A DNA stretch of 64,000 nt from an uncultured Candidatus Peregrinibacteria bacterium. Lineage in GTDB: Bacteria; Patescibacteriota; Gracilibacteria; Peribacterales; Peribacteraceae. The position numbers and the translations under genes are program-made. Shown here piece after piece: positions 8,582 through 17,814 of the stretch. Within the stretch, counting starts at the first letter, position 1. Each line of letters opens with the position of its first letter. Below the pieces are notes generated by a model that made no database searches, was not told the DNA's origin, and saw only the letters and a program-made list of their open reading frames with translations. Location of the stretch: the NCBI GenBank assembly GCA_937863435.1, contig CALMES010000106.1, positions 1 through 64,000 on the forward strand, written 5' to 3'.

Positions 8582-8899
8582 ATGATTCGTCACCTGATCG
8601 AAGAAGGTTCGCCGTTGGAGATTATCGCCACTCTCATAGCGTTCGGCCTCATTGTCGCTTCCATTCTCAGTCTGGTGTACATCATTATCGGTGGCATCAG
8701 TTTCATTCTCTCTGCCGGTAATGAGGAGAAAATCCGCAAAGCTGTGCATACGGTGCGTTATTCCATCATCGGCCTTGCAGTCAGCTTCATCGCCTTCTTC
8801 GCCGTTTCCTGGATCGCCAAGCTGCTGGAAATCCCGTTCGATCTTTCCTTTGGCATGGTGATCGATCTCATGAACAGCATCTTTGAAGCGCTGAAATAG
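8582..8899 (+). CDS. T4SS-pilin-like small membrane protein
   Basis: A 105-residue protein with two membrane segments (about residues 14-45 and 60-83) separated by a short charged loop, SAGNEEKIRKAVHTV. This GGISFILSAGN-EKI-KA layout is typical of the small VirB2-like pilin family widespread in CPR bacteria (Pfam T4SS_pilin). Role by family: subunit of a type IV secretion or pilus-like machine. No VirB4 or other secretion gene lies nearby, so the function is inferred. It follows khpA by 33 bases. Confidence 0.75.
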   Translation: MIRHLIEEGSPLEIIATLIAFGLIVASILSLVYIIIGGISFILSAGNEEKIRKAVHTVRYSIIGLAVSFIAFFAVSWIAKLLEIPFDLSFGMVIDLMNSIFEALK

Positions 8900-8903
8900 A
8901 GAA

Positions 8904-8960
8904 GAGCTGATAGCTTGTAGCTTCTTAGATTTTTAGGATTAAGCTTTCTAATTGACTGAT
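8904..8960. repeat. Period-7 repeat arm (AGCTTNT word)
   Basis: AGCTGAT AGCTTGT AGCTTCT TAG, followed by an AT-rich part with a partial complement (AAGCTTTCTAA). It is weaker than the other periodic hairpins. The whole gene-free stretch 8900-9221 holds this arm, a REP copy and a terminator; nothing else was seen. Confidence 0.4.
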
Positions 8961-9105
8961 TGTCTGTTGCTTTTGTAGGAAGTAAATATCCTGGGAGCAG
9001 GATGCTTCCCGCGATGTTGATTGAATACCTCATTGCACAATTTCTGATGCCATCTTGCATGGCTTCCTGCTTCGACGACCTCGCTTGCGCAGCTAATCGT
9101 CAAAT

Positions 9106-9142
9106 CACTGCGGGCAAGAATGCCCGCTCTGGAGATTGTAGG
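9106..9142 (-). repeat. REP palindrome, RAYT-associated family, distant copy
   Basis: Read on minus it is CCTACAATCTCCAGAGCGGG, then CATTCTTGCCCGCAG. It shares the CCTACAATCTCCAGAGCGG head with the copies that flank the transposase at 28598-29053, 19 kb away. Confidence 0.75.
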
Positions 9143-9171
9143 ATTGGCTCTCATTCTTCTTTAGTATGTTC

Positions 9172-9204
9172 AAAAAAAGCTCCCCATTGCTGAGGAGCTT
9201 TTTT
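9172..9204. terminator. Bidirectional rho-independent terminator
   Basis: AAAAAAGCTCC, an 8-10 base loop, GGAGCTTTTTT. The A and T runs on both sides suit the end of the DUF11 gene on minus and the khpA/pilin transcript on plus. Confidence 0.85.
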
Positions 9205-9221
9205 GTTTCAATCAAGAGAGA

Positions 9222-10763
9222 TTATCCGAGGATCTTGCGGCGCGTGAAGAAGGCGGATGCGGAGGCTGCGAGGCCGAATGCTGCACCTGCGACATCTGCC
9301 ATATCGGCACCTGTGCGTGGCATGGTAATGCCGGTTGCAGGATCGATCTGGTCGCCGAGCGCGTACAGATTTGAATCGGCGGAGGCGATTGCGGCATTCG
9401 GCACAACACGGGTGGAATCGCGGACAATCAGATTCTGTGATGCGCTGGCATCTCGGCTGAGGGTGCCGCCGAGGGCTGCAGATGCAACGAGGCGTTCATT
9501 CAGCGGGGCGTCTTTGCGGATGCGCAATGTGTAGCTGAGCGTGCGTGTCGCATTGGCTGTGACTTGCAAGCCGTTCCAGCGGACGTTTGTACCGTCCCAT
9601 GTACCGCCCTGATCGGCGCTGACAAAATCCGTGTACAGAGGCAGTGCACCTGTCACTGCGAGGTTGGTGGCAACGTACGAGGAGCTGTTACGCAGCGTAA
9701 TGTGAATGGTTTGCAGCTGTCCGCGCTCGGCAATAATCGTTCCGTCGGTAATGCTGAGGGTGACTGCTTTCGCCGGCGCGCCGAGACGGATGATGGTTGT
9801 ATCTGCAGTCGTGACGGATCCGGCAGTGGCGCGGACGCGGATGACGTAATCTTTGAGCGTGCTGCGATCAATTTTGACGGTGAAGGAGAAGATTTTTTCC
9901 TCGCCGGGCTGAAAGACGGTATTCTTCCAGATGATGGTCTGCAGATCGTCTTTCTTGTAGTCGCCGTCTGCGCGCAGGAATTCCGACAGCACGGGCAGCA
10001 GAACTTTTACATCGGTGGCGCTGGTCAGATTGCTGATATTTTTCACTTTCAGGGTGTAGACATTTTCATCGCCTGGCAGGGAATATTGCTTTCCGTCATC
10101 CAGGTTCATGCGGAACTGGGCGCCCGGATCGATTGCCAGATAGCTGACAGTCGACGTGTCGATTGTCTCCTGACCTTCGACCACGGCACGGGTGGTGAAA
10201 ATCTGTCCGTCTTTGACGAATTCGGAGACGCTGGCGTTTACCGTGAGCACTTTTGCGCCTTCGCGGGCATTGATCGCAACGCTGTCCCAGTGAACGCGGC
10301 CGGTTGTGATCACTCCTCCGTTACTGGCGTTTGTGAAGACGACACCGTTTGGCAGATACAAATCCACATTCACGTTACGGTATCCGTCAGTGAAGGTCGG
10401 GCGGAGGACAATGTTGTAGCTGATCGGGCGGCCCGGGGCTACCTGGGTGCGGTTGTCTGTCACCGTGGTGGTGATGCCAAGATTGTAGTGAGGGCCTTCC
10501 TGTGTGTCATTGACCGACGTACAGTCTGTATCGTCGGGATAGTCCACTTTTCCGTCCCGGTCGTTGTCCGTACCGTCTCCGCACTGAGCGTAGTATCCCG
10601 ACGGATTGGTCGACGTGTACTGGTAGTTATTCGTTGTCGTGGTCATGCCGGACGGATAGGTGCTCGTGTACACATCTGCATGTGCCAGAGGTGCAGCGAC
10701 AGTGCCAAGTCCTATAACGGACATGGCGATAAGCGCATTCAGACGGGAAAATGAAGAGGTCAT
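9222..10763 (-). CDS. Surface protein with DUF11-like repeats and sortase-type C-terminus
   Basis: Exported 513-residue protein. It has a signal peptide (residues 1-30, ending PLAHADV), a Cys/Asp-rich calcium-binding-like motif CGDGTDNDRDGKVDYPDDTDC near residue 60, and then three or so Ig-like DUF11/CARDB-type beta domains (residues about 90-440). The C-terminus has MPRTGA near residue 480, a hydrophobic stretch and FTRRKILG, which is the layout of a sortase sorting signal with MPRTG in place of LPxTG. It is probably attached to the cell surface. No sortase gene is in the window. It ends next to the bidirectional terminator at 9172-9204. Confidence 0.88.
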   Translation of the reverse strand: MTSSFSRLNALIAMSVIGLGTVAAPLAHADVYTSTYPSGMTTTTNNYQYTSTNPSGYYAQCGDGTDNDRDGKVDYPDDTDCTSVNDTQEGPHYNLGITTTVTDNRTQVAPGRPISYNIVLRPTFTDGYRNVNVDLYLPNGVVFTNASNGGVITTGRVHWDSVAINAREGAKVLTVNASVSEFVKDGQIFTTRAVVEGQETIDTSTVSYLAIDPGAQFRMNLDDGKQYSLPGDENVYTLKVKNISNLTSATDVKVLLPVLSEFLRADGDYKKDDLQTIIWKNTVFQPGEEKIFSFTVKIDRSTLKDYVIRVRATAGSVTTADTTIIRLGAPAKAVTLSITDGTIIAERGQLQTIHITLRNSSSYVATNLAVTGALPLYTDFVSADQGGTWDGTNVRWNGLQVTANATRTLSYTLRIRKDAPLNERLVASAALGGTLSRDASASQNLIVRDSTRVVPNAAIASADSNLYALGDQIDPATGITMPRTGADMADVAGAAFGLAASASAFFTRRKILG

Positions 10764-10861
10764 GTCGGTAGGGGGGAAGAGGGAGGAAGACGAAAGTAGC
10801 TATTTATACTACTAATTTGATTTGTTGTCAAATAATTATTTAATGGGTTATCAATTGAGTG

Positions 10862-10966
10862 AATGTACAAAGTACAATTGACAATGAACAATGGTTTTAG
10901 GCTAACTAAAAGCCATTTTCATGCTTATAGTCATTGTCAATTGTCCATTGTCAATTTTTCATTTCC
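10862..10966. repeat. Period-7 inverted hairpin (TGTACAA/TTGACAA word)
   Basis: Left arm TGTACAA AGTACAA TTGACAA TGAACAA; right arm TCATTGT CAATTGT CCATTGT CAATTTT; between them a perfect inner hairpin GGTTTTAG-gctaa-CTAAAAGCC. The right arm forms the last codons and stop of the Nramp-UspA gene. Confidence 0.8.
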
Positions 10967-12892
10967 CTCTCGCACCGCCAATACCGGTATCTTTACCTTA
11001 TGGCGTATTTTATCGATCGTATGGCCTAAAATGAGGTCGAGAAGCGGGCCGTGGCCATGGGCGTGAAGGACCATGAAATCAATGCCGAGTTCGCTTATGG
11101 CGGCTATAAGCTGCTCAGTTGGCTTTCCGTAGCGCAAAACAGATTGTGTCGGTATCCCCTCGCCTGTCAGAAAGGCCCGTACCTCCTCCATATACTGTCT
11201 GTCGGTTGTGCTTTCCAGGTCGGTTGACTGTTCGCCGTACCACTGGCCGCCAACACCGTCTACAACGTGCAACAGGATGATTTCGGCGCCATGCGTTTTA
11301 GCCAGTGCAATGGCATGCTGCAGCGCTTTTGCATCATTGTGACTGTTTTCCAGAGCAACGCCTATATGCTTATACAGGGGCTTTTTGAGGGCTACAACCG
11401 TCTCGGCAGCCGTTACCAGCTTGCGGTGACGCTTTGCGCTGATATGGCTGAAAGATGGTTCTATAAACAGCCAGACGAGCAGGAAGCCGCAGGCAGCCAC
11501 AATCGGCCATGCAGTCAAAGTAACCAAAAGAGGGCTGTAACCGGCTTCTGCAGCGCTTTGGGTCCAATCAGCAATCTGATTGAATACCAGCATCAAATTG
11601 AGTCCTACAATAATGATAGCGGTGATCCAGGCGAGGATTTTCGCCCATATTTTCGTGGCAAATTCGCCCATTTTCCGGCGGTCAGAGGTAAACTGAATGA
11701 GTGGAACAACGGCAAAGGGCAGCTGCAAACTGAGAACAACCTGGCTCAAAATCAGCAGATTCTCCAGCTTGGCGGCTCCAAAAAACAGTACCGTAATCAT
11801 GGCCGGCACTATCGCCAGTGAGCGTGTAATGAGGCGCCGAAGCCACGGCCGCATACGCAAGTGCAGGAAGCCTTCCATCGTAATCTGACCGGCAAGTGTG
11901 CCGGTGAGTGTCGAGCTTTGGCCCGAGCACAGCAGGGCGATGGCGAATGCGGTTGCAGCAACGGAGCTACCCAGAAACTGAGGCAGCAGTGTATGGGCAT
12001 CCCGCAAGTCGCTTACGACCTGTCCTTTGGTAAAGAATGCAGAGGCGGCCAGTACCAGGATGGCCGCATTCACGAAGAACGCGGCATTGAGCGCGACAAT
12101 CGAATCAAACAAATTGAACCGGCAGGCCTGCTTTTTGCCGGCAACTGTATTGGTGACACTGCGCGACTGCACCAGGGCCGAATGCAAATACAGATTGTGC
12201 GGCATCACTGTCGCACCCAAAATGCCGATTGCTATAAAGAGGGCATCCTTGCTGCTGAAGAAAAACGGAGATTTGGATTGCAGCGAAGGCAACAGGCCGG
12301 TTGCCACACTCGCCCAGTGCGGCTGCGCCAGTACGATCTCTATAATAAAGCACAGACCGACAGTCATCACGAGTACCAGAATGAATGCCTCCATTTTGCG
12401 GATGCCCAGACGCTGGATGAACAGTAGTAAGAACGTATCGAGGATCGTTATGATCAAGCCGATCTCAAACGGCATATGAAAGAGCAGATTGAGACCGATC
12501 ACCGTGCCGATCACTTCGGCGAGATCGCAGGCGGCAATCGCTATTTCGCACAGAATCCACAGACAGAATGTCACGGTTTTTGAGTACGTTTCGCTGCACG
12601 CCTGCGCCAAGTCGCGCCCGGTGACAATCCCCAGCCTGGCGCTGAGTGTCTGCAGCAGAATCGCCATCATATTGCTCAGCAGCAGCACCCAGAGGAGTTC
12701 ATAGCCAAAATGCGATCCGCCGGCCAGATCCGTCGCCCAGTTTCCCGGGTCCATGTATCCCACGCTCACCATGTAGGCCGGACCGGCGAATGCGAACAAG
12801 CGCTTGAAAAACGTGGAATGGTCGGTTGTGACAGTGCTGTGCACTTCTGACAAAGACTTTCGTTCGAGGAGTGAGGAACGGGTGTGTGCCAT
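10937..12892 (-). CDS. Nramp-family Mn2+/Fe2+ transporter fused to a UspA domain
   Basis: Proton-coupled divalent metal importer of the MntH family with a cytoplasmic universal-stress-protein domain. Residues about 30-470 form the Nramp core, with the metal-binding DPGN at 48-51 and MPHNLYLHS near residue 235 in the two pseudo-symmetric unwound helices. Residues about 495-645 are a UspA fold: HIGVALENSHNDAKAL, a LLHVVDG strand, and a G-rich C-terminal part (HAHGHGP...LGHTIDKIRHK) that resembles the nucleotide-binding GxxG-(x9)-G motif. Normal MntH is about 400-450 residues, so the fusion explains 651. It may sense ATP or stress and adjust metal uptake. It diverges from the amine oxidase at 12982. 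Confidence 0.93.
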   Translation of the reverse strand: MAHTRSSLLERKSLSEVHSTVTTDHSTFFKRLFAFAGPAYMVSVGYMDPGNWATDLAGGSHFGYELLWVLLLSNMMAILLQTLSARLGIVTGRDLAQACSETYSKTVTFCLWILCEIAIAACDLAEVIGTVIGLNLLFHMPFEIGLIITILDTFLLLFIQRLGIRKMEAFILVLVMTVGLCFIIEIVLAQPHWASVATGLLPSLQSKSPFFFSSKDALFIAIGILGATVMPHNLYLHSALVQSRSVTNTVAGKKQACRFNLFDSIVALNAAFFVNAAILVLAASAFFTKGQVVSDLRDAHTLLPQFLGSSVAATAFAIALLCSGQSSTLTGTLAGQITMEGFLHLRMRPWLRRLITRSLAIVPAMITVLFFGAAKLENLLILSQVVLSLQLPFAVVPLIQFTSDRRKMGEFATKIWAKILAWITAIIIVGLNLMLVFNQIADWTQSAAEAGYSPLLVTLTAWPIVAACGFLLVWLFIEPSFSHISAKRHRKLVTAAETVVALKKPLYKHIGVALENSHNDAKALQHAIALAKTHGAEIILLHVVDGVGGQWYGEQSTDLESTTDRQYMEEVRAFLTGEGIPTQSVLRYGKPTEQLIAAISELGIDFMVLHAHGHGPLLDLILGHTIDKIRHKVKIPVLAVREGNEKLTMDN

Positions 12893-12945
12893 AATTATGT
12901 TTGATTATAGATCATGCACTCTGTTTGTTTCCATGATTCCCGGCT

Positions 12946-12973
12946 TTGCGCTACATGCATTTTTTTGTACAGT
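12946..12973 (+). promoter_or_regulatory. Promoter of the amine oxidase, predicted leaderless
   Basis: TTGCGC at 12946-12951, a 16-base spacer and TACAGT at 12968-12973, 8 bases before ATG 12982. Confidence 0.45.
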
Positions 12974-12981
12974 ATGGCTTC

Positions 12982-14277
12982 ATGCCCCGACAATACTCTC
13001 CTGAAAAACAGTGTCATATTCGTTCCGAAGTTCTTATTGCAGGAGCTGGGGCGGCTGGTCAGGCAGCGGCATTCAGTCTGCGTCGTCATGGCGTTGATCA
13101 TGTGCTGATAGAGGGGCGCAACAGGCCGGATGGTCGCATAAAAACACAAACGGACGGTATGTTTCCTATAGAACACGGTGCGGAATTTGTTCATGGCAGT
13201 CAAGTCATTACTCACAGACTTGCGGCTCACTTTGGCAAGAGGATGATTCGGTGTGCCCTCCCTGAACAGCAGTACCTCGACGGTCGTTTTGCCGATTTTC
13301 ATGATCATCTGCCGACGGGCGCACATTTGCTTGCGACACTCAAGGATGCCGCACTCGTCCAGAACATTGATTGTACGGCAGTACCGGTTTCAGATCTCAT
13401 TGACGTTATCAATTCCTCGATCATCGGCAATCGTCGATGGTGCAAGAGGATTGTTGCGAATGATACGTCGGGTGACATTCGCCGGGTATCAGTTGCCGGA
13501 TTGCTGGAAAATGTCTGTAATGGATTTGAAAATAATTATCGATTGGCAGACGGCTACGGATCATTGATGGCTGAGCTTCGCAAAAACAGTCCGCTGTATC
13601 TCAATCATCCGATAGAAAAAATTTCCTACGATGACCGTGGGGTGACAATCCGCACCCAACGCGCGAAATTCCATGGCAGGTACGCAATCATCACCCTACC
13701 TATCGGCGTCCTGCAGTCGGACACGATCGAATTTCGACCGCAGCTTTCACAAGAAAAACAGGCTGCCATAGCCGCTATCGCTCCCGGCGAGGCCTGCAAA
13801 ATGATATTTCAGTTTGACGAAATGGTCAGTCCTCATTTGCAGGCCATGACGGAAACCACACTTGACAGCCAGCTGTGGTGGCCGTCGGAGTGGGGACTGA
13901 CCGAACGGGGCCGGTACATGACGGCACTGATGGCTGGCAATGCAGCCAACCGTTATGCGGCTATGGACGATGAAGATGCCGTCTATGAAGCGCTCACGCA
14001 GCTTGGATCCATGTTTGGCAAGCGATTTGTCAATCATGCAAAAAAGACATCTGTTGAAAGATGGCACCATGATCCGTTTTCACGTGGCAGCTATTCCTAC
14101 ATCCCCGTTGGCGTTGATCCTTCGGTGCGCAGGCAGCTTGCCGCAGCCGAATGCGGAGGCGTACTGCAGTTTGGCGGCGAGGCAACGTCTTCCCAGCCGG
14201 GTACAGTGCATGGAGCGATCGAATCCGGCTTTCAGGCCGCACGGGCAATACGCAAAAACAGTATGCAAAAGGCGTAG
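12982..14277 (+). CDS. FAD-dependent amine oxidase
   Basis: Flavin amine oxidoreductase of the monoamine/polyamine oxidase type; it oxidises an amine with FAD, substrate unknown. The N-terminus has the dinucleotide-binding motif VLIAGAGAAGQAAAFSLRR and the ERGxRxGGR-like continuation IEGRNRPDGRIKT, then EHGAEFVHGS. The C-terminus has the FAD-closing block LQFGGEATSSQPGTVHGAIESG. The 431-residue length is normal. I chose ATG 12982 because it precedes the FAD motif by about 15 codons and has a -10 box 8 bases upstream. No signal peptide. Confidence 0.9.
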   Translation: MPRQYSPEKQCHIRSEVLIAGAGAAGQAAAFSLRRHGVDHVLIEGRNRPDGRIKTQTDGMFPIEHGAEFVHGSQVITHRLAAHFGKRMIRCALPEQQYLDGRFADFHDHLPTGAHLLATLKDAALVQNIDCTAVPVSDLIDVINSSIIGNRRWCKRIVANDTSGDIRRVSVAGLLENVCNGFENNYRLADGYGSLMAELRKNSPLYLNHPIEKISYDDRGVTIRTQRAKFHGRYAIITLPIGVLQSDTIEFRPQLSQEKQAAIAAIAPGEACKMIFQFDEMVSPHLQAMTETTLDSQLWWPSEWGLTERGRYMTALMAGNAANRYAAMDDEDAVYEALTQLGSMFGKRFVNHAKKTSVERWHHDPFSRGSYSYIPVGVDPSVRRQLAAAECGGVLQFGGEATSSQPGTVHGAIESGFQAARAIRKNSMQKA

Positions 14278-14288
14278 GGTATTTGAGG

Positions 14289-14318
14289 TTGCAGGCGCGA
14301 ATCAATTTTCGCTACACT
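14289..14318 (+). promoter_or_regulatory. Promoter of the lipoprotein gene, predicted leaderless
   Basis: TTGCAG at 14289-14294, an 18-base spacer and TACACT at 14313-14318; the ATG follows after 7 bases. Confidence 0.55.
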
Positions 14319-14325
14319 CCTGCAT

Positions 14326-14607
14326 ATGCGTCAATTTTTTCCTCTCGTCGCCGTTTCACTTCTCCTGGTTGCCTGTTCGGGCAGCAAGATTCCTGCGCCA
14401 ACTGTCAACAGTTCGGCCTCTTCCAGCACATCGGCTCAGTCTGTGACCATGTATCATCCGCCTGCCGATGGCGATTGCCGACCGGTTGCTCGCTTTACGA
14501 AAACGAAGACATGTCCGGTCAATACCAAGGCGCAATTTCGCGATGTCGATGCCAAGGACGGGTACTGTCTGCCAAAGGGTTGTCCGGTGATTCAGTTTAA
14601 GAAATAG
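14326..14607 (+). CDS. Small lipoprotein
   Basis: A 93-residue exported protein with a clear lipoprotein signal (FFPLVAVSLLLVAC, cysteine at residue 17), a Ser/Thr-rich linker, and a small Cys-containing domain with GDCRPV, KTCPVN, GYCLPKGCPV, which suggests two disulfides. Function unknown. It has its own promoter and precedes recQ in the same direction. Confidence 0.82.
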   Translation: MRQFFPLVAVSLLLVACSGSKIPAPTVNSSASSSTSAQSVTMYHPPADGDCRPVARFTKTKTCPVNTKAQFRDVDAKDGYCLPKGCPVIQFKK

Positions 14608-14657
14608 GCGATAACATTATCGCGTTGAGTAGTCTGTAGAAAGAGAGAGTTTTCTCC

Positions 14658-14663
14658 TATACT
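14658..14663 (+). promoter_or_regulatory. -10 box (TATACT) of recQ, predicted leaderless
   Basis: TATACT with 8 bases (cagtgtcc) before ATG 14672; no Shine-Dalgarno. A convincing -35 is not visible. Confidence 0.45.
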
Positions 14664-14671
14664 CAGTGTCC

Positions 14672-16840
14672 ATGACTTCTCAGGCTGCATCGCCATCGCT
14701 CCTTCCCCTGCTTCAAAAGTATTTCGGGTACACCGATTTCAAGCTGCTGCAAAAAGAAATTATCGAACATGTGCTGTCGGGCAAAGATACGCTCGTGCTG
14801 ATGCCAACCGGTGGCGGAAAATCTCTATGCTACCAACTCCCCTCTCTCGTATTGCCCGGTATGACACTCGTTGTCTCGCCGCTCATTTCGCTGATGAAGG
14901 ATCAGGTGGATAGCCTGAAGGCCAACGGTATCGATGCTGCCTATCTCAACAGTTCGCTTTCGGTTGAGCGTCAAAGACAGGTAATCGGTGATGTGGAGGA
15001 CGGGCTGATCAAGTTGCTGTATGTCGCCCCGGAACGCTTGGCGCTGCCGGAATTTCGCCAGCTGCTCCAGCGCTTTCCGCCAACCCTCATCGCCATCGAT
15101 GAAGCGCATTGTATCTCGCAATGGGGCCACGATTTCCGTCCGGATTACCGATTACTCGGCAGCCTGCGCCGCGAATTTCCGGTGACACCCATCATCGCTC
15201 TTACGGCCACTGCAACCGAGCGCGTACAATCCGACATCATCGAGCAATTACGATTGCGTCGTGTCGAGACATTTCTCTCCAGCTTCAACCGCGCCAATTT
15301 GTCGTACCATGTGCAGCCCAAAAAACAGGCGTTTCCCCGGCTTCTGCAGCTGGTGCAGAAACACAAAGACGCATCGGTCATCATCTACTGCTTCTCGCGC
15401 AAGGATACCGAGAACACGGCAGCAGACCTGCGCGCCGAAGGCATCGACGCACTTCCTTATCATGCCGGACTGGATGCCACCATTCGTCGTCAAACGCAGG
15501 AAAAATTTATCCGCGATGAAGTAACGGTCATCTGCGCCACTATCGCCTTTGGCATGGGAATCGATAAGCCTGATGTCCGCTTGGTTGTCCACATGGATCT
15601 GCCCAGTTCCATAGAAGGCTATTACCAGGAAACCGGTCGCGCCGGTCGCGATGGCCTGCCGAGTGAGTGCGTGCTCTTTTACAGCAGCGCCGACAAGCGC
15701 AAGCACGACTTCTTCATCAATCAATTGTCAGATGCAAAGCAGCAGCAGAGTGCGTATGCCAAGCTTTCCAAAGTGTTGGATTTCTGCGAACTCAGCAGCT
15801 GTCGCCGCAAATTCCTGCTCGAATACTTTGCCGAAACCTGGCCGGAAGACAATTGTAGCAACTGTGACGTGTGTCTCTCGCCGCGTGAGGAGTTCGATGC
15901 TACGGAAATTGCGCAGAAGATTCTGTCGGCTGTCATCAAAACAGACCAGCGGTTTGGCGCTGGGTATGTCGCGTCTGTCTTACGCGGCGAAGACGATCAG
16001 AAAATCCACGATCGCGGTCACGCAGTCCTGAGTGTGTATGGCATTGCCAAAGATCAGTCGCAGCAGGAACTCAAATCCATCATGAATGCTCTCATCGGCA
16101 AAAAATTATTGGCGCGCGAAGACGGTCAGTATCCGACTCTGCGCCTCACCGCGGAAGGAGTCGAGTGGCTGAAGAGCAGATCCAGCTTGCTGCTGCCGCG
16201 CATGAAGGCAGAAATCGCGATAAGCAAATCATCGAAGGCTAGCGAGATCAAATTCCACGAAGAATTGTTTGAGCAACTGCGCGCACTGCGCAAGAAAATC
16301 GCAGCCGAGCGCAATGTGCCGCCGTTCGTTATTTTCGGCGATGTATCCCTGCAGCTCATGGCACAATCACTCCCCCAAAGTCTCGACAGCTTCGCCAAAA
16401 TTTCCGGCGTCGGTCAGACGAAATTATCCTTGTTTGGAAAACAGTTTCTCGCCATCATCACCTCCTTCGCCAAGACGAAAGGTTTGGTGGAACAAGAAGT
16501 TGCGGTCATGCGGGCCGCTAAACCTGCGCGTCGCATCAAATCCGAAGGCTCGACGTATCAGCAGACAAAATTGCTCATCGATCAAAAACTCTCGATTGCC
16601 GATATCGCCGCCAAGCGCGACATGGCGCCAAGCACGATTGTGTCGCACATCGAAAAACTGCATGCGCAGGGCCAGATTCACGATCTCGAGTATCTTCGTC
16701 CTCCGGAGGAGGATTTTGCCATCATCGCCAATGCCCTGCGAGACGCCGAAAGCGCTGCCCTCGGTCCGGTATTTGAAAAACTGGAAGGACGCTATACGTA
16801 CGAAGCGCTGAAGATAGTGCGGTTGTTGTTGCAGTCGTAA
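14672..16840 (+). CDS. recQ: ATP-dependent DNA helicase RecQ
   Basis: 3'-5' DNA helicase of recombination and fork repair. Domain order in the 722 residues: helicase core with Walker A TGGGKS (residues 46-51), the DEAH box IDEAHCISQWGHDFRPDY near 143, and the C-terminal helicase lobe ending TGRAGRDG; an RQC region with the zinc cysteines (SSCRRKFLL, NCSNCDVC); an HRDC domain near residues 530-610 (FEQLRALRKKIAAERN, ISGVGQTKL); and an extra C-terminal helix-turn-helix (LSIADIAAKRDMAPSTIVSHI), as in RecQ proteins of Firmicutes type. Full length, all motifs intact. The TATACT box 8 bases upstream decides the start. Confidence 0.97.
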   Translation: MTSQAASPSLLPLLQKYFGYTDFKLLQKEIIEHVLSGKDTLVLMPTGGGKSLCYQLPSLVLPGMTLVVSPLISLMKDQVDSLKANGIDAAYLNSSLSVERQRQVIGDVEDGLIKLLYVAPERLALPEFRQLLQRFPPTLIAIDEAHCISQWGHDFRPDYRLLGSLRREFPVTPIIALTATATERVQSDIIEQLRLRRVETFLSSFNRANLSYHVQPKKQAFPRLLQLVQKHKDASVIIYCFSRKDTENTAADLRAEGIDALPYHAGLDATIRRQTQEKFIRDEVTVICATIAFGMGIDKPDVRLVVHMDLPSSIEGYYQETGRAGRDGLPSECVLFYSSADKRKHDFFINQLSDAKQQQSAYAKLSKVLDFCELSSCRRKFLLEYFAETWPEDNCSNCDVCLSPREEFDATEIAQKILSAVIKTDQRFGAGYVASVLRGEDDQKIHDRGHAVLSVYGIAKDQSQQELKSIMNALIGKKLLAREDGQYPTLRLTAEGVEWLKSRSSLLLPRMKAEIAISKSSKASEIKFHEELFEQLRALRKKIAAERNVPPFVIFGDVSLQLMAQSLPQSLDSFAKISGVGQTKLSLFGKQFLAIITSFAKTKGLVEQEVAVMRAAKPARRIKSEGSTYQQTKLLIDQKLSIADIAAKRDMAPSTIVSHIEKLHAQGQIHDLEYLRPPEEDFAIIANALRDAESAALGPVFEKLEGRYTYEALKIVRLLLQS

Positions 16841-16944
16841 ATTTCATTGAGAAATAGTACTTGTAAGTACCATTGATATTTTTTGCAGACGTTTATGATA
16901 GGGATTTTCTACAACCTGCTATACTTGCTCTTTACGAGTTCTCT

Positions 16945-17814
16945 ATGCCATCCAATCAGCCCGCTTTCACAGAAGTTCTCGCACCGTCGCTCACACTTGG
17001 TCCCATCACGCTCTCGGTACAAAATATCCAGATCATGAAGCAATTTTATGCTGAGGTGATTGGGCTATCGCTCATTGCAGAATCCGTCGATCGAGTTACT
17101 CTTGGCTTTAAGAAAACGCCGCTCGTTATTTTGCAGCAGAGTGATTTGCAAGCATCTCATCCTCGCTCTGCTGGGTTGTATCACTTGGCGATCCTCTTTA
17201 CATCGCAGCGAGACCTGGCACATGCAGTCAAACGTGTGGTGGAGAAAACGCCCGATTTATTTTCTGGCTCCGGTGATCATTTAGTCAGCGAAGCATTTTA
17301 CCTCACAGACCCGGAAGGCAACGGCGTGGAGTTGTATTACGATCGTGATCGTTCAGTGTGGCAATGGGAAGATGGATTGGTGAAAATGGATTCGCTCTAC
17401 ATTCCGCTGCCCGAATACATCAATACTCATGCAATGACCTCCGGAGCACATGATGGTATGCAGCTTGGCCACGTACACTTAAAAGTTGGAGACATTCAAC
17501 AAGCGAAGAAGTTTTACATTGATATACTCGGTTTTACAATTACGAGTCATATGCCATCGGCATTGTTCATGTCGATTGGCGGCTACCATCATCATCTTGG
17601 TATGAACACGTGGGAAAGCAGTGGTGCAAAACCCCGATCGGATTCACTCGGTTTGCACACGTTCGAAATAGTTTTGCCGGCACAGGAAAATCTGGACGCG
17701 CTCAAAGAACGGTTAAAGAAAGCAGCTGTTTCGTTCGAAGAAATCTCACGCGGTATCCTGTTTAAGGATCCCTGGAACAATAGCATTCATGCCAGTGTGC
17801 AGGGATTAGAGTGA
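16945..17814 (+). CDS. VOC-family (catechol 2,3-dioxygenase/CatE-MhqE-like) protein
   Basis: A 289-residue protein with two vicinal-oxygen-chelate modules (residues about 15-140 and 165-285), as in the CatE/MhqE ring-cleaving dioxygenases. The N-terminal module begins GPITLSVQNIQIMKQFY and carries AGLYHLAILF and DPEGNGVELYYDRDR; the C-terminal module has QLGHVHLKVGDIQQAKKFY, the His/Glu metal ligands and HHLGMNTW. Family members open catechol or hydroquinone rings using Fe2+. Convergent with the carboxylesterase at 17806, overlapping by 9 bases. Part of a three-gene cluster (16945-19360). Confidence 0.85.
   Translation: MPSNQPAFTEVLAPSLTLGPITLSVQNIQIMKQFYAEVIGLSLIAESVDRVTLGFKKTPLVILQQSDLQASHPRSAGLYHLAILFTSQRDLAHAVKRVVEKTPDLFSGSGDHLVSEAFYLTDPEGNGVELYYDRDRSVWQWEDGLVKMDSLYIPLPEYINTHAMTSGAHDGMQLGHVHLKVGDIQQAKKFYIDILGFTITSHMPSALFMSIGGYHHHLGMNTWESSGAKPRSDSLGLHTFEIVLPAQENLDALKERLKKAAVSFEEISRGILFKDPWNNSIHASVQGLE

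Noticed and set aside
9564-10754. Long plus-strand ORF of 396 residues opposite the DUF11 gene
   Set aside because: It is the antisense shadow of a well-supported exported protein with signal peptide and sorting signal; no family features in the plus frame.
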